A stretch of DNA of 64,000 bases from Trifolium pratense. Lineage: Eukaryota > Streptophyta > Magnoliopsida > Fabales > Fabaceae. The translations under genes were made by a program, and so were the position numbers. The notes beneath the pieces are model-generated. The model had not been told where the DNA came from. It was given only the letters and a program-made list of their open reading frames with translations, and searched no databases. The stretch covers positions 35,266,409 to 35,330,408 of the forward strand of contig NC_060065.1 of NCBI RefSeq assembly GCF_020283565.1, in the 5' to 3' direction. Below, piece after piece: positions 21,549-32,989 of this stretch (position 1 is its first letter; the number at the start of each line of letters is the position of its first letter).

Positions 21549-22648
21549 CTTTTCAGGATCCCATGACCACCCATCAGGTCCATTGACTTTAATTACAAAG
21601 GAACCCTGCAATGAAAGTAATTGCATTGAGAAGAACTGAATAAAAAATACACACACACACACACACTCAGCATTTCTGATTCTTTTTCCATGCGCAAAAG
21701 CTGAATAGAATAACAATTTTTACCTTGTCATAAACCGGAATAAAATAGTATCCATTTGGAGCACATTGTGTTCTATCCTTTACCAATCCATCCACTGTTT
21801 GAAGCTCAACCTAGAATAGAAAAACAATTAAATGTTGTTCAGCACAAGTTGTGAATATAAGACTAGTCTAGACGAAGTAGTACTACGTATATCATATCAT
21901 CTATCTATCGAATAAACAAAGAGTTTAATTTTCATGCACTGTCGATGTAAAAAGTTCTATACTGTCAGCAGATCACAGCCAATCATATGTTTGACTTTAG
22001 AAGTATTTACCATAAAAGTCAACTGTTGCTAATGATCTGACGTTTATGATTGATGTCAACTGATAGTGTAAAAATTGTTTACACTGGCAGTGTATACGAA
22101 TTAAATTCCATAAACAATAGGAACAGCAGGAGACCAATAAATATCAAATAAAACACTAAGCCAGATTAGCATTATTATAGTTAATGTGCAAAATAATTAG
22201 AGTTCAAATCCAAAATCATTTACAAATACAAAACAAATAGCAGAATTAAATTGCAGACACACTTACCGTGACATGTGAATAATCCAATTTAGCATCGGTT
22301 TGTTTTCTCGCCTTCACCAACGATGAGCTCGCCTGTTATAACAATAAAAAAAATAAAAAAATATCATCACTATCATATCAACATACTGAAATCGGTAACA
22401 ATAAAAATAAATAACCGAATTCAGCTGAAAACGAGAGGAATTGTTGATTAGAGCATAAATTTCAGATCGGTGCATTTAATTTTCCAATCCGAATACCTAA
22501 TTAAAACAGTGATCTAAAAGACGAAATCGGTGTTTGGATTATTTACCTGAACAAATCCACCGCAGCCATAGATGGAATCAGCAGAAGCAAATGAAATGGA
22601 ATAAGTAACGAAGAGTAGTAAGCACAGAAAAGAATCTCCGATCGACAT
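21549..22648 (-). pseudogene. NOMO-like gene, exons 1-4 only, copy 1
   Basis: Four exons join in frame: 22547-22648, 22267-22332, 21724-21810 and 21549-21605 (34, 22, 29 and 19 codons, all phase 0). The product begins MSIGDSFLCLLLFVTYSISF, a signal peptide, followed by ADSIYGCGGFVQ, ASSSLVKARK, KLDYSHVTVELQTVDGLVKD, CAPNGYYFIPVYDKGSFVIK and NGPDGWSWDPEK. I recognise this as the N-terminus of the plant NOMO (nodal modulator) homologue, an ER-membrane protein with repeated carbohydrate-binding-like beta-sandwich folds. The full protein is above 1000 aa, so over 90% is missing. After exon 4 there is a normal donor (AAG^GTTTGT), but no sequence resembling exon 5 follows before the zinc-finger-like promoter. 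It is either a captured 5' fragment or part of a chimeric transcript. Confidence 0.8.
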
Positions 22649-23698
22649 TTTGGGATCTGAGTGAGGTTGGGCGATGAATCCAATCGCCCAGAGTAGGTAC
22701 TAGTAGTGGAAAATGGAAATTAACAAACAGATCTTAGAGGGTCATGAAATATTTATTTGTTACTGTAATTCTTATTTTTAACTGATTTAGTAGAGTTACT
22801 TCACTGAGTACTCGCTACTCTAGAGAAGAGGGTTTATGGGTTTAGATTAGAACAAAAATCTAAACCAATAATGGCCCGCAGTCACAAATATTTGCGTTGT
22901 TAAAAAATTAGAACCAATAAAAAAATAGGGAAAAATAGATAGTTATTTTTGTCGTCATACTGATTACTTAAATATTGTTTGCTATCTAAGTATCAGACGG
23001 TTTTTTTTTTCAAAATTTCTAATTTTTACATATCCGCTACTTAATGTGTAAAAATATGGCATACAAGTAATAAAATCAACCATTAGATTTTAAAATTATA
23101 GCAATCCATCAATACAATATTATTATTCTTAAATTAAACACTCTTCTAAAACTTATGATCTATTTAAAAAACATATGTACATTGCAAGCCAACACTCCCA
23201 ATAAGACGTTCACACGTTTTCCTACGTGCTATTGAACTATATTAATAGCATTATTTTATAAAATAATCACTAAACTTAACCCAAAACCCATATATCAAAT
23301 CACTTCAGTGGGTTGTTTTAAAAAACTTTACTAATAAGTTAATATAAATTGCAAAATTACTACTTTTCATTTATAAAATTTTTACAATTTTAAATCATAC
23401 AGATACAATTTTGATTCTTATATAATCTAAAATATTTAACATACAACCGCCTGATCGTAGAGTTTAAATGAAAAACCCAGCTTTAATGTATACGTGTGAC
23501 ATTTATAAACATGTGTAAATGGTACATACCTTCAAATCACACTAAATAAACAAAGATAAACAGTAATAAAAACACAAATAGGAAAATAAAATAAATACTA
23601 CCTTTCATGGCTTATTCATTCAGGCTATATCGTTATAAACAACAAAAATAGAAAAAATCTTAGCCAAAAGAAAAATTTCTATATATATTAAAAATATA
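22649..23698. other. Upstream region of the NOMO-like fragment
   Basis: No coding signal. The first 220 bp upstream of the ATG probably include the original NOMO promoter and leader. Beyond that is AT-rich sequence without a recognised element. Confidence 0.45.
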
Positions 23699-23922
23699 GG
23701 CCCCATTTGTTTGAAGAAAATCTAAAATGATTTTTTGTTTACAATCATAAAAATCTATTTTGTTAGAAAATGCTTTTTAAAAAAATGATTTTGAAGAAAA
23801 AAAATTATTTTTTTTACAAAAATGATTTTTGAAAAATCTTAAACAAACATAAGTAACATCAAAAAAATGATTTTTTTTATAAAAATAGATTTTTTGATGA
23901 AAATTCCGAAACAAACAGGGCC
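23699..23922. mobile_element. Tourist-like MITE, copy 1
   Basis: The 224-bp element has inverted ends GGCCCCATTTGTTT and AAACAAACAGGGCC and is flanked by ATA on both sides (23696-23698, 23923-23925). A 3-bp duplication suits PIF/Harbinger-type MITEs. The interior is a run of ATGATTTTT-type motifs. Confidence 0.7.
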
Positions 23923-24024
23923 ATAATCAGATCTTGGTTTAAAACTGCAAAATCGGAAAAATAAATTAACAACAGTTCTAGGTTAAAAATAAAAAGCAAC
24001 AAATCCATCGATAAAAACCTTAGG

Positions 24025-24072
<48 letters not shown>
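24025..24072. repeat. (TAA)n microsatellite, copy 1
   Basis: A pure ATA/TAA run directly before the Stowaway-like MITE. The homologous tracts at about 46529-46585 and 63681-63731 are longer. Confidence 0.9.
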
Positions 24073-24074
<2 letters not shown>

Positions 24075-24187
24075 CCCTCTAGTCCTAATTATAAGAAAAC
24101 ATTCACTTATATATTCAAATTTTGATGTATCAAATCTTCAATGTATCTAAATAATGAATCTCTTCTTATAATTAGGACCGGAGGGAG
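24073..24187. mobile_element. Stowaway-like MITE, copy 1
   Basis: The 115-bp element has ends TCCCTCTAGTCCTAATTATA and TATAATTAGGACCGGAGGGA, flanked by TA. The ends match the CTCCCTCCGTCC termini of plant mariner/Stowaway MITEs. Confidence 0.8.
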
Positions 24188-25594
24188 TAGTAAATAGAGA
24201 GATAAATTATAATGGTGTCAAATAACATAGAAATGAGGTGTTTTGAATCAAAGAACAAAATATAAATGACCGATATTGTCAAATAAACAATCTCATCTCA
24301 TCTCATAATAGATGAGATCGTTGTTGTTTTCTATCAACCAACATCATCAAAAAAATAATCTAAGAGGGAAGAGAAGAGAATAAGAGGATGGAAGCTGGCG
24401 GCAGATTAGAAACAGAGGGAAGAGAAGAAGAGCTACGGCCGAGCAGTTAAATTAGGGCTGGTTTTTAGAATTGTTAAGACATATTTTTTTATTTATACCA
24501 TTTTGTTTGGGTCACTGGTTTGTGGGCTTATTCAAAATGGCCTGTTAGAGGCTTATGGAGTATTTTTAATAGTATTCCAAGAGACTTGCTTTTCGTACTC
24601 TAAGTGTTGAGTGCAAACCCATCGTCTGCGTTCCCTAAATGAAAAAAATTCATGAACAAAAAAGTGAACTTGGTTTGCAATTTTCTATCCATAAAGCAAA
24701 CTTGATTTTCAGTTTACTATCTAAAAAGCGAACTCTTTTTTCATTTAGGGGTGTATATGTTGATTGAATTTGAGTATAAAATATTGTCACGAGTGCGAAC
24801 TCACTTTATGTTTTTTTTTATTTATTTTTTTTTTTATGAAAAATATTGTTTATATAGACTTAACTACACATTTAGTCTCATACGTTTATTTTCGGTTTCA
24901 ATGTGGTCCTTTACGTTTTTACTATTTACATTAGTTAGTCTTTCCCGTCAATTTTGTCACATGTGGCAATCAGTTTGCATATGTGGACATACACGTGGTA
25001 CTTGGACACACTAACACGTGTATAGTTCAAACATAGTTAGTGACAAAATTAACGAAAAAGACTAAATTAAAACTTAATGGAAAAGACTAAATTAAACGGA
25101 GTTATTTATATATTCTAGTTTTATGCAATTTCTTTTTTTTTTATATTCTTTTTATAAAAAAATTATTAACTAAACATTTTATAATTTTTTTATTTGTTTC
25201 TATTTTTATGTAAAGATTGTTCTGTTTTATTTATATCCATAATCTGTCTAGTTTCTATTTTTAAACACATCATCTTTTTATTGTATTTTTTTAATGTTTT
25301 TTTTAGTAAAATTACAATCAAAAGATACAAAACTTGCAACGTGGTTAAAACTAAAAATAATAAATTAGTAAATTTGGTGGTAATCAATTTTAGTATATAC
25401 TTTTTTAACTTCTTTTCTCACCTCTCTGCTCTCAATTTCATTTTTAGAAAACCAAACAAAGTAGTATAAGGCATTTTCTTTCCCTCCATCGCAAACAAAC
25501 CCAGTAAACCCCTACAAAACAATTCGCATAACACAAAGCGCAGTGTTGAGTTTTTCTCCACTCCCCCCAAACCCGAAAATGTGAAAAACAAAAC
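24188..25594. other. Upstream region of the maturase gene, copy 1
   Basis: This stretch contains a GA-rich stretch (24360-24440), ACGTG motifs (24991 and 25014) inside a block resembling a transposon end (about 24840-25100), and dispersed repeat family A (25128-25402). The maturase leader lies in the last 150 bp. No gene was seen. Confidence 0.5.
25128..25402 (+). repeat. Dispersed AT-rich repeat, family A, copy in unit 1
   Basis: It shares an ordered series of motifs with 9155-9425 (GATTGTTCTGTTTTATT, AAACACATCAT, GATACAAAACTTGCAA, TAAATTAGTAAATTTGGTGG). The similarity is interrupted by small indels. Confidence 0.6.
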
Positions 25595-27136
25595 ATGTCA
25601 CTGAGGCAATTCATCAAACACCTTCAACCCATTCACATCACACCCAAAAAACTCTCACCATTTCCCTTTCTCTTCACTCGTTCTCTTCAAACCACAACCC
25701 AAACCCTCCACCAAGACCAATACCAAGATCCACAATCTCTTCTCAAACAAGACCCAATCGAAATTTGCACTTCTCTTTGGGTCAAAACTTTCTCTTCCCC
25801 AAAAACCACTTCATTCCCATATCTCACCGGTTATCTCTCCAATTTCGATCTTTGGGTCTTCTCTTATCAACGTTCTTGTGCTCATGTCACCGGAACTTTC
25901 CCTCCTAGAAACGCCATTCACACCAATATCCTACGCGATCTTCTTTCTTTGCGAAACGCAGTTATTCGCGGTCGTTTTGTTTGGGATGATAAAACTCATC
26001 AATTGCTTAAACCCCCAAATGATAAAACCTACAAAAAACCATTATCAAAACGGAAATTTCAAGTTTTTCTTGATTCTAATGAGACTTGTTTTCAAGATAG
26101 GGTTGTTCAGGAGGTTCTGTTGAGTATTCTGGAACCGGTTTTTGAACCTAAGTTTTCTCCGAAATCGCATGCTTTTAGACCGGGGAGAAATGCACATACT
26201 GTTATTCGTAGTATTCGGAGTAATTTCGCAGGTTATTTGTGGTTTTTGAAGGGTGATTTGAGTGAAATTTTTGATAGAGTTGATACTGATGTTGTGATGG
26301 AATGTGTTGAAAAGGGTACTAGAGATAAGAAAGTTTTGGGTTTGATAAAATCGGCATTGATGGGTCGTGTGTCACGGAGAGTAGTGGAAGGTGAGGTTTT
26401 GAAGAAAGATAAGAAGAGGAAAGCTACTAAGAAGAGGATTCTTAAAGAGAATGAACCGAAACCGGATCCTTATTGGTTAAGAACATTCTTTAGTTTTGCT
26501 CCTGAGGAAGCTGTTAAGGTACCTTGTTATGGTCATTGTGGGATTTTAAGTCCATTGCTTGCTAATGTTTGTCTTAATGAATTGGATCATATGATAGAAA
26601 AAATGGTTGTTGAGTTTTTTAGACCTTGTAAGTTTGATTCTATATGGAAATATTCAATTGATGATGCTTGTCATAACCCTGCTTGGCCTGAGTTTGTTCC
26701 GTCGAGTGGTAAAGAGAAAACTAGGAAGATGGATTACATAAGATATGGTGGTCATTTTTTGATTGGGATTAGGGGTCCTAGAGAGGATGCTGTTGAAATT
26801 AGGAAGAAAATTGTTGAGTTTTGTGAGAATAGTTTTGGGATAAGGTTAGATAATTCCAAGTTGGAGATTGACCATATTGCAAGGGGTATTCAGTTCTTGG
26901 ATCATATAATATGCAGAAGGGTGATACATCCAACCTTGAGATATACAGGTTCTGGAAGTAACATAGTGAGTAAGAAGGGTGTGGGAACTTTGCTTTCGGT
27001 TACTGCTAGCTTACAACAATGCATTCGTCAGTTTAGGCGGATTGAGCTTGTTAAGGGTGATAAAGACCCCGAGCCACTTCCGTGTAATCCGAATGTTGTA
27101 TTCAGGTCAAGCTCATACAAACTCACAGATGAATAG
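25595..27136 (+). pseudogene. Truncated nuclear-encoded organellar intron maturase, copy 1
   Basis: The first 499 codons match the intact copy at 48108 almost base for base. A change from CCCATG to CCGAATG near 27090 then shifts the frame (tail ...CNPNVVFRSS), and the ORF ends after 513 aa. About 16 bp past the stop, at 27152/27153, the gene is cut by the tandem-duplication junction, so the maturase X domain is absent. The remaining protein would keep the transit peptide and the RT-like region. Since X-domain binding is needed for intron recognition in this family, function is unlikely. Other differences from copy 2 are few (a Ser/Gly change near residue 455), so the duplication is recent. 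Confidence 0.88.
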
Positions 27137-27152
27137 GTTCCTTGAGACAATG

Positions 27153-27984
27153 ACATAATTTGTTCAAATGCACAATTTGTATATTTTGTTTTGACGATAT
27201 TTTCTTAATAATATATAAATATTGGTAATTTATATACACTATTTGGATGAATTTATGAGTTATGTGGTTTCTTCAAATCGATGGTTCTCCATTTGTAAGA
27301 TTTTATTTTCCGTAATGAAAACAGATCTGGATGGAGAAATGGTATTTTTGTTATGAAGGAATCCGGTGATTAACCACGGTTCCACCGTGGCTAAACATGA
27401 CTTAAACCGTGGCAAAAAAGAAAAGTGATTCGATTGTGCAAATACAATGGAGAAATGACAAATTATAAATCTAGACACAAATGGTCAAGTAGGCTGAAAA
27501 TTTGTTGGATAGTTTGATGATGAAGAAGATGATCATAAATCACAATCAGAGAGTAGGTGAGAGGGAAAAGAATTAAAATACATTTTTCAATTTTTTTTTA
27601 AAAAAAATATTGTATATCAATATCCTACATGGCATAGTCTAGTCAATGTACAATCATAAAGAATTGCCAATGTGGCACTGCCACATCAGCTACCGTTAAA
27701 GCCATTTAACACCAGAGAATAAAAAGTGTAAATAGAAAATTTATGGGGGACTAAAAATCGATGAAATTTTTTAGAGGAACTAAAAACAAAACTTTGAATA
27801 TTTAAGAGAACCAATAACATTTAACTTTTTTTTAATAATGCATGCTAATTTGTAGCAATGAAATACTATGACAGAGCTTTGAAAGTCTTATGAGTAACAA
27901 CAATAGAGACTGATTATTATGATTTTCGAGCTTTATTGGAATTGTGAGTCTAGGCTTCTAAGAGAGACCTTTGTAGAATAAGCC
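27153..27984. repeat. Segmental duplication unit 2, left part (region R)
   Basis: It repeats 15227-16056 with rare changes (one extra base in a T/A run near 27600). It ends in GAATAAGCC, where unit 1 continues into CTAGGAAC; here the retrotransposon composite intervenes, and the unit resumes at 38554. Confidence 0.92.
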
Positions 27985-27987
27985 TCA

Positions 27988-28458
27988 TGTAATAATTAAT
28001 AATTTAGAGATCGACATATTATATGAAATTAGAACACACTTACTTGATAATCATAATCACAAACCATCGTTACCGGAAGCGCGCCAATATCGAAAACATC
28101 GATATATTAGACAAGGTCTTCCTCTGCCTAATTACATGCTCCAGTCTTTGAGGTCTTTGATGGGGAAGACAACAAATGAGCGTTCAGCTTATTGCTAGCT
28201 TGACGACGTGACGGCAAAGGGGACCTAGCCTATCTATTTATAAGATAACAACCCTAGTACCACCCATCATGGACTCTAGAGTTGGGCCTACACTTTGTTT
28301 CTACACAAATCAGAATTAGTGTTCAAGCCCATTATTACTGATCACAATTATCGGGCTTAAGCATCATCAAATGGATCACAACAACATCAACCCGTTTTTA
28401 TTAAAACCAAAACCCACAATTGATTGCAGCCCACAGAATATTAGAAAATATTCTAACA
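27988..28458 (-). repeat. 3' LTR of the inverted left element
   Basis: The reverse complement begins TGTTAGAATATTTTCTAATA and ends TTATTACA. It corresponds to the LTRs at 32528-32975 and 38107-38553 but is about 23 bp longer with several differences near the U5 end. It is followed on its inner side by the polypurine tract AAGTGGGAGAA (28459-28469, minus strand). Confidence 0.85.
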
Positions 28459-31090
28459 TTCTCCCACTTGGGCAAAATCAATTGTGTATATTTAATTTGA
28501 AGAAAACATTTTGAAAACGACTCTCGGGTTGACAACATATTTTAACGTGGCCACATTGATCCCAAGATGCAACATCTAATTAAGACTCCGTCCAACAAAA
28601 GTTAAATGATATCGAATCATAGCGGTAATTATATCATTATCGACACAACACCTTCCATGGTTACAAATACCACCAAACTCCGTCGACTAGTCATTTGTGT
28701 AGAGTGTAGCGAGAAAATGATATGTTTGTGATCTCAACCATACTATCATTTTCTTCGTCAGTCCTCAATTTCTCTCAAATGCCTTAAAGCCAGAGAAATT
28801 CTATGGTCCATAAGATACCAGAAGTCCAAGCTCCAAAACAATGTCGACTACCGCGGTATAATGATCTAATCAACATCGAGCTCCAATATTTTAGACATAA
28901 TTTCTCTCAAATGCCTCAAAGCCAGAGAAATTACATGGTTCTTAAGATACCATAATGCCTCAGCTCCAAAATAGTGTTAATCACCGGCTAAGTGATCCCG
29001 ACAACACTGAGCTTATTTATTTATGTTTTCACATAATGCCTCAGCTCCAAAATAGTGTTGATTACCGGCATAGTGATCCCAACAACACTGAGCTCAAATA
29101 TTTTTATATTTCAAATAATTTCAAATTTATAAAAGGAGTTAATATAAAATTCAAACTCCCACTAATCAAGCATATCAAAAGAATATGAGTTATCTCCCAC
29201 TAATCAAGTGGTATATTAAAACTCCCACTTATCCAAACGTTCCTTCACAATTTTTAAAGAAAACTCCAATACTTGCTTCCATTTCTTATAATTTTTAAGA
29301 TGTTCAACATTTCAATGGAAACATAACTGGAGAAATTCATTTGAATCAAAACCAAATTGGATTAATATTATCATAAGAGGCCAATATAATAGTACAATCA
29401 CCTTTGGGCAGAATGCACCAACTAAGGTCAAAACCTTAGTCAAAACCTCAGATGAGTTAATCAATGAGTATACACTGAACTTTGAAAGTTGTCACCTTTA
29501 GGCAGGCAAATTCCTCCGATCAATACATCCTCCAATAACTTCATCTCAAATTAATTTTTAATCGTAACATATAATAATCACCTTTGGGCAGAAAATTACA
29601 TGTTATAATTAAAAACATTCCTCAAACTACAAAGAAAATTCCATAAATTAATATAAGCAGTCTCACTTTGATGGTAACGGCCTATACCAACGCACGAAAT
29701 CTCTTGCATAGGAAACAATAATTAAAAATTTTCACATATAATTATATGTCTTTAGTTGGGGAGAGATATCATTACTATGAAACAGTCAACTCATAAGAGA
29801 TCATTACTGTGAAACAGTCAACTCAATATAATAAATAAATAATTTATGCAGCGGAATAATAGGAGACTTTATTTGAATATTATTGAGGATATAAAGCAAA
29901 TAGTCCCGAACTTTTATAAATAACATAGGACTCCTCAATATAAGTCTCTATAAACATTTATAAATAGTTGACAGGTAAAACTCTCCCACTTGATAGAGAA
30001 TTATAGTTGAATTACTAATCCAAAAGTGTTAAAATATTTAAACAAATATTCAACTATTTTCTCTATCACACAATGGACATGACAAGTAATGTCACACTAA
30101 ATTTAAAATTGTATTTTATCCAGAATAAAACTCTCAAAATATTAAACTTAAAATACTCCCACTCAATAAAGTAAAGTTTTTAAAATTGGAGTACACAACA
30201 AAAAAATCAATCAATGATTAGAGAGTTTCTAATTTTAGAATATTCTGGAAAATAACAATAAAATTTCATATATAATTGCACATTTATTATTTCAAAAGGA
30301 GTAGACGATATTGAAAACAAATTTCTCCTTATATGCAATTGTATAATAAGTCACAACATGAAAAATAATTGCACAACTAACCTTCAAGAGTGTGACTTAC
30401 ATCCTTGCAAATAGAGTCAATGAACTTTGATGATCCGAGAGTACCATGAAGTCTTTTACGGTGTCATCTCAAACAGTTCACAAATCAACAATAAACCGTT
30501 ATATCATAATAAAACGACTCTAATAATAAACAATACAAGGATAATTCAATTTCCAATTGCCTTAATTAATAATTGCTCACAAACATTATAAGTAATTTTT
30601 AAAAGTGAACATGTTAGAAAACACAAGGCAACTTAAAATATTTCGTGTGATAATTAATAAAATTGAGTCTAAACTAATTTCCTACTTGTAACACCTTAAC
30701 AAAATATTTAACAATATTAGTGTTACAACTTTAAAAGGGATTTTCTTAAATAATGTTTTAGGCTCAAAACTTGAGAATATAATTTTAAAAAAAAAATTGT
30801 ATACGATTCTCACATTAATCAACACCAAATACTTAAAAATTTAACAAAATAATCTCATTCCTAAGAACTAATAATATAATTTTCAAATCAATCAAATATT
30901 CTTGAATTGATTATATATAAGGAAAATTTGGGCATAAATGAAATCACAATTTTATTCCATAAATAAAACAAAAATCGAATTAGATGATTATGGAATAAAT
31001 TCCTTAATATGACACATAAATTGGGAGAGTGATATTTATCAAAGTGTCAATAAAAATAAGGAAAATTAAAAAACAAAAAAAATCATCACT
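28459..31090 (-). mobile_element. Internal part of the inverted, 5'-truncated left element
   Basis: It mirrors the right element: the hairpin repeats of 37472-37797 recur inverted around 28780-29090, GGCAGAATG...CACCTTTGG motifs at 29400-29590 match 35990-36150, and 30361-30480 matches 34935-35050. Clear similarity fades beyond about 30620. No PBS was found, so the 5' end is lost. No coding capacity. Confidence 0.7.
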
Positions 31091-31517
31091 AAGCAAATCA
31101 GTGGGAGAAAATGATATATAAATGCCAAGAATCTTTCTTCTTTGATATTTCAACCAAAATTAGAGTTCTAAATCAATCAGTGATTTCTACTGCCTTTCTT
31201 TTCCTTAATGTTCCTTTTCTACAATCAAACTTGAAACAAAAATCCATCCTGTTTTTTAATGTATTTATACTGTCATTCATTGATTTGAGAAATAATCAAA
31301 ATGATACAGTGGGATATAGATTTAAGCAAGCAAGGAATTAAGATTATTTTCAAACGATTGCATAATATTTTATCCCAGGCTTCAAGTACTTTGGTCTCAA
31401 TATTATGTGGAAGCAAATAACAAATTAATTGATTTGAAAAGGAACAGAGTACAATCTTTGATACATAATGGAAAACTACCGTTTCAATTGCAAACAAGAC
31501 GGGAAATTTGCAAAGTA

Positions 31518-31559
<42 letters not shown>

Positions 31560-32527
31560 ATGAAAGTATGAAACATTATCACTCGTCGACAAAAAACAAA
31601 ATTGTAGCAATAGCTGAAACTACATCAACCAATTTACAGATAGAGGCAATATACTTATGCCTAGAAGTTTTAGGTCAGACCAAAACTAAAAATAAATTCC
31701 ACAACTGAGTAGTATTCTTATGAGAAAGAGAGCGGCAAATATCAATTAGCAAGCAAATCATTAACCAGAAAACAGGCCATCAAAATTAAAAATTGTTTTG
31801 CATAATTATCATACTAATCATGATGGCATATAATACATAGTCTTGCTGCACAAGAGTTGATTTTATCCAAGATCAACCTCAAACAAAATAAATAAATTAA
31901 TCTTTCAATTTTCAAAACAAACTTTCATGTGGTTTACCATAAGCACCAATCGGTTAATAGAACAAAAGAAAATCAATCAAACTCTTAAATATGAAACCAA
32001 ACTGCAGTTGCCTTTGATATATGAATATTAATCAAAGAAAACAATATATTTCCTTATTATAATCCTGATGCAAATAAATACAAATCTGAATAAACAAATT
32101 TAATCAAATAACCAAAGGCCAAGGTGCAGTAATTTATAATGCCTGAATTCATTGTTAGATATCATGAGAATAGGCTAAATAAGTGTTGGCGAAACACCAG
32201 ATGGATGATTGGATATATGCGCTGTACAATTCAATATTTTGATCAATCAGCCAACAATGTGTATTGACCAAATACTCTCTTACTCAAAAACGTAGACCCA
32301 TGTCCACAAAATATTTATCGATCAAACCAAGGAATAGCCATGAAAAAGTAACAGAAAGCAATAAAGAATTTTGATGCACTACTTATTGATACAATAATAT
32401 GCCAAAACCTGAACATTAGTCTGCTGCCTATTCAATTTGTTTTCAGAATCGAAAACCATTATATCAATTCATCTCCAAATTATATGTGATTTTCTGCCTA
32501 TTGTGTGACATTGTTTGACATGTCCAT
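31091..32527. other. Unassigned AT-rich sequence between the two elements
   Basis: No ORF with a recognisable domain. It has a TA tract (about 31520-31556). Its last 45 bp join GATTTTCTGCCTA (as at 35811) to GTGACATTGTTTGACATGTCC (as at 35303), so fragments of the right element's interior occur out of order just before its 5' LTR. Confidence 0.5.
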
Positions 32528-32975
32528 TGTTAGAGTATTTTCTAATATTATGTGAGCTGCAATCAATTGTGGGTTTTGGTTTTAATAAAAACGGGTTGAT
32601 GTTGTGATCCATTTGATGATGCTTAAGCCCGATAATTGTGATCAGTAATAATGGGCTTGAACACTAATTCTGATTTGTGTAGAAACAAAGTGTAGGCCCA
32701 ACTCTAGAGTCCATGATGGGTGGTACTAGGGTTGTTATCTTATAAATAGATAGGCTAGGTCCCCTTTGTCGTCACGTTGTCAATCGAACGCTCATTTGTT
32801 GTCTTCCCTATCAAAGACCTCAAAGACCGGAGCATGTGATAGGCAAAGGAAGACCTTGTCTAACATATCGGTGGTTCCGATATCTGCTATTCCGGTAAAC
32901 ATGATTGCTGACTATCAAGTAAGTGTGTTCTAATTTCATATAATATATTCGATCTCTAAATTATTAATTATTACA
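32528..32975 (+). repeat. 5' LTR of the right element
   Basis: 448 bp, TGTTAGAGTATT...ATTATTACA. A TATAAATA box at 32741-32748 can serve as the element promoter. Confidence 0.9.
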
Positions 32976-32977
32976 TG

Positions 32978-32989
32978 TGGTATCAGAGC
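32978..32989 (+). other. Primer binding site
   Basis: TGGTATCAGAGC, exact plant initiator tRNA-Met complement, two bases after the LTR. Confidence 0.92.

Larger units (their letters stand above)
15227..27152. repeat. Segmental duplication unit 1 (11.9 kb, tandem copy)
   Basis: The unit runs from ACATAATTTGTTCAAATGC at 15227 to the middle of the maturase gene at 27152, where the same ACATAATTTG sequence starts again at 27153. It is nearly identical to 27153-27984 plus 38554-49664. It contains region R (15227-16050), an mTERF pseudogene, the zinc-finger-like gene, NOMO-like exons, MITEs and a truncated maturase. Confidence 0.93.

Noticed and set aside
21411..21716. Minus-strand ORF containing NOMO exon 4 plus extra sequence
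   Set aside because: The extension on both sides is intron read-through; only the 57 nt of exon 4 belong to the gene model.
24025..24072. Regular (TAA)n and (CA)n tracts as CRISPR-like arrays
   Set aside because: They are simple sequence repeats without spacers, in a plant genome.
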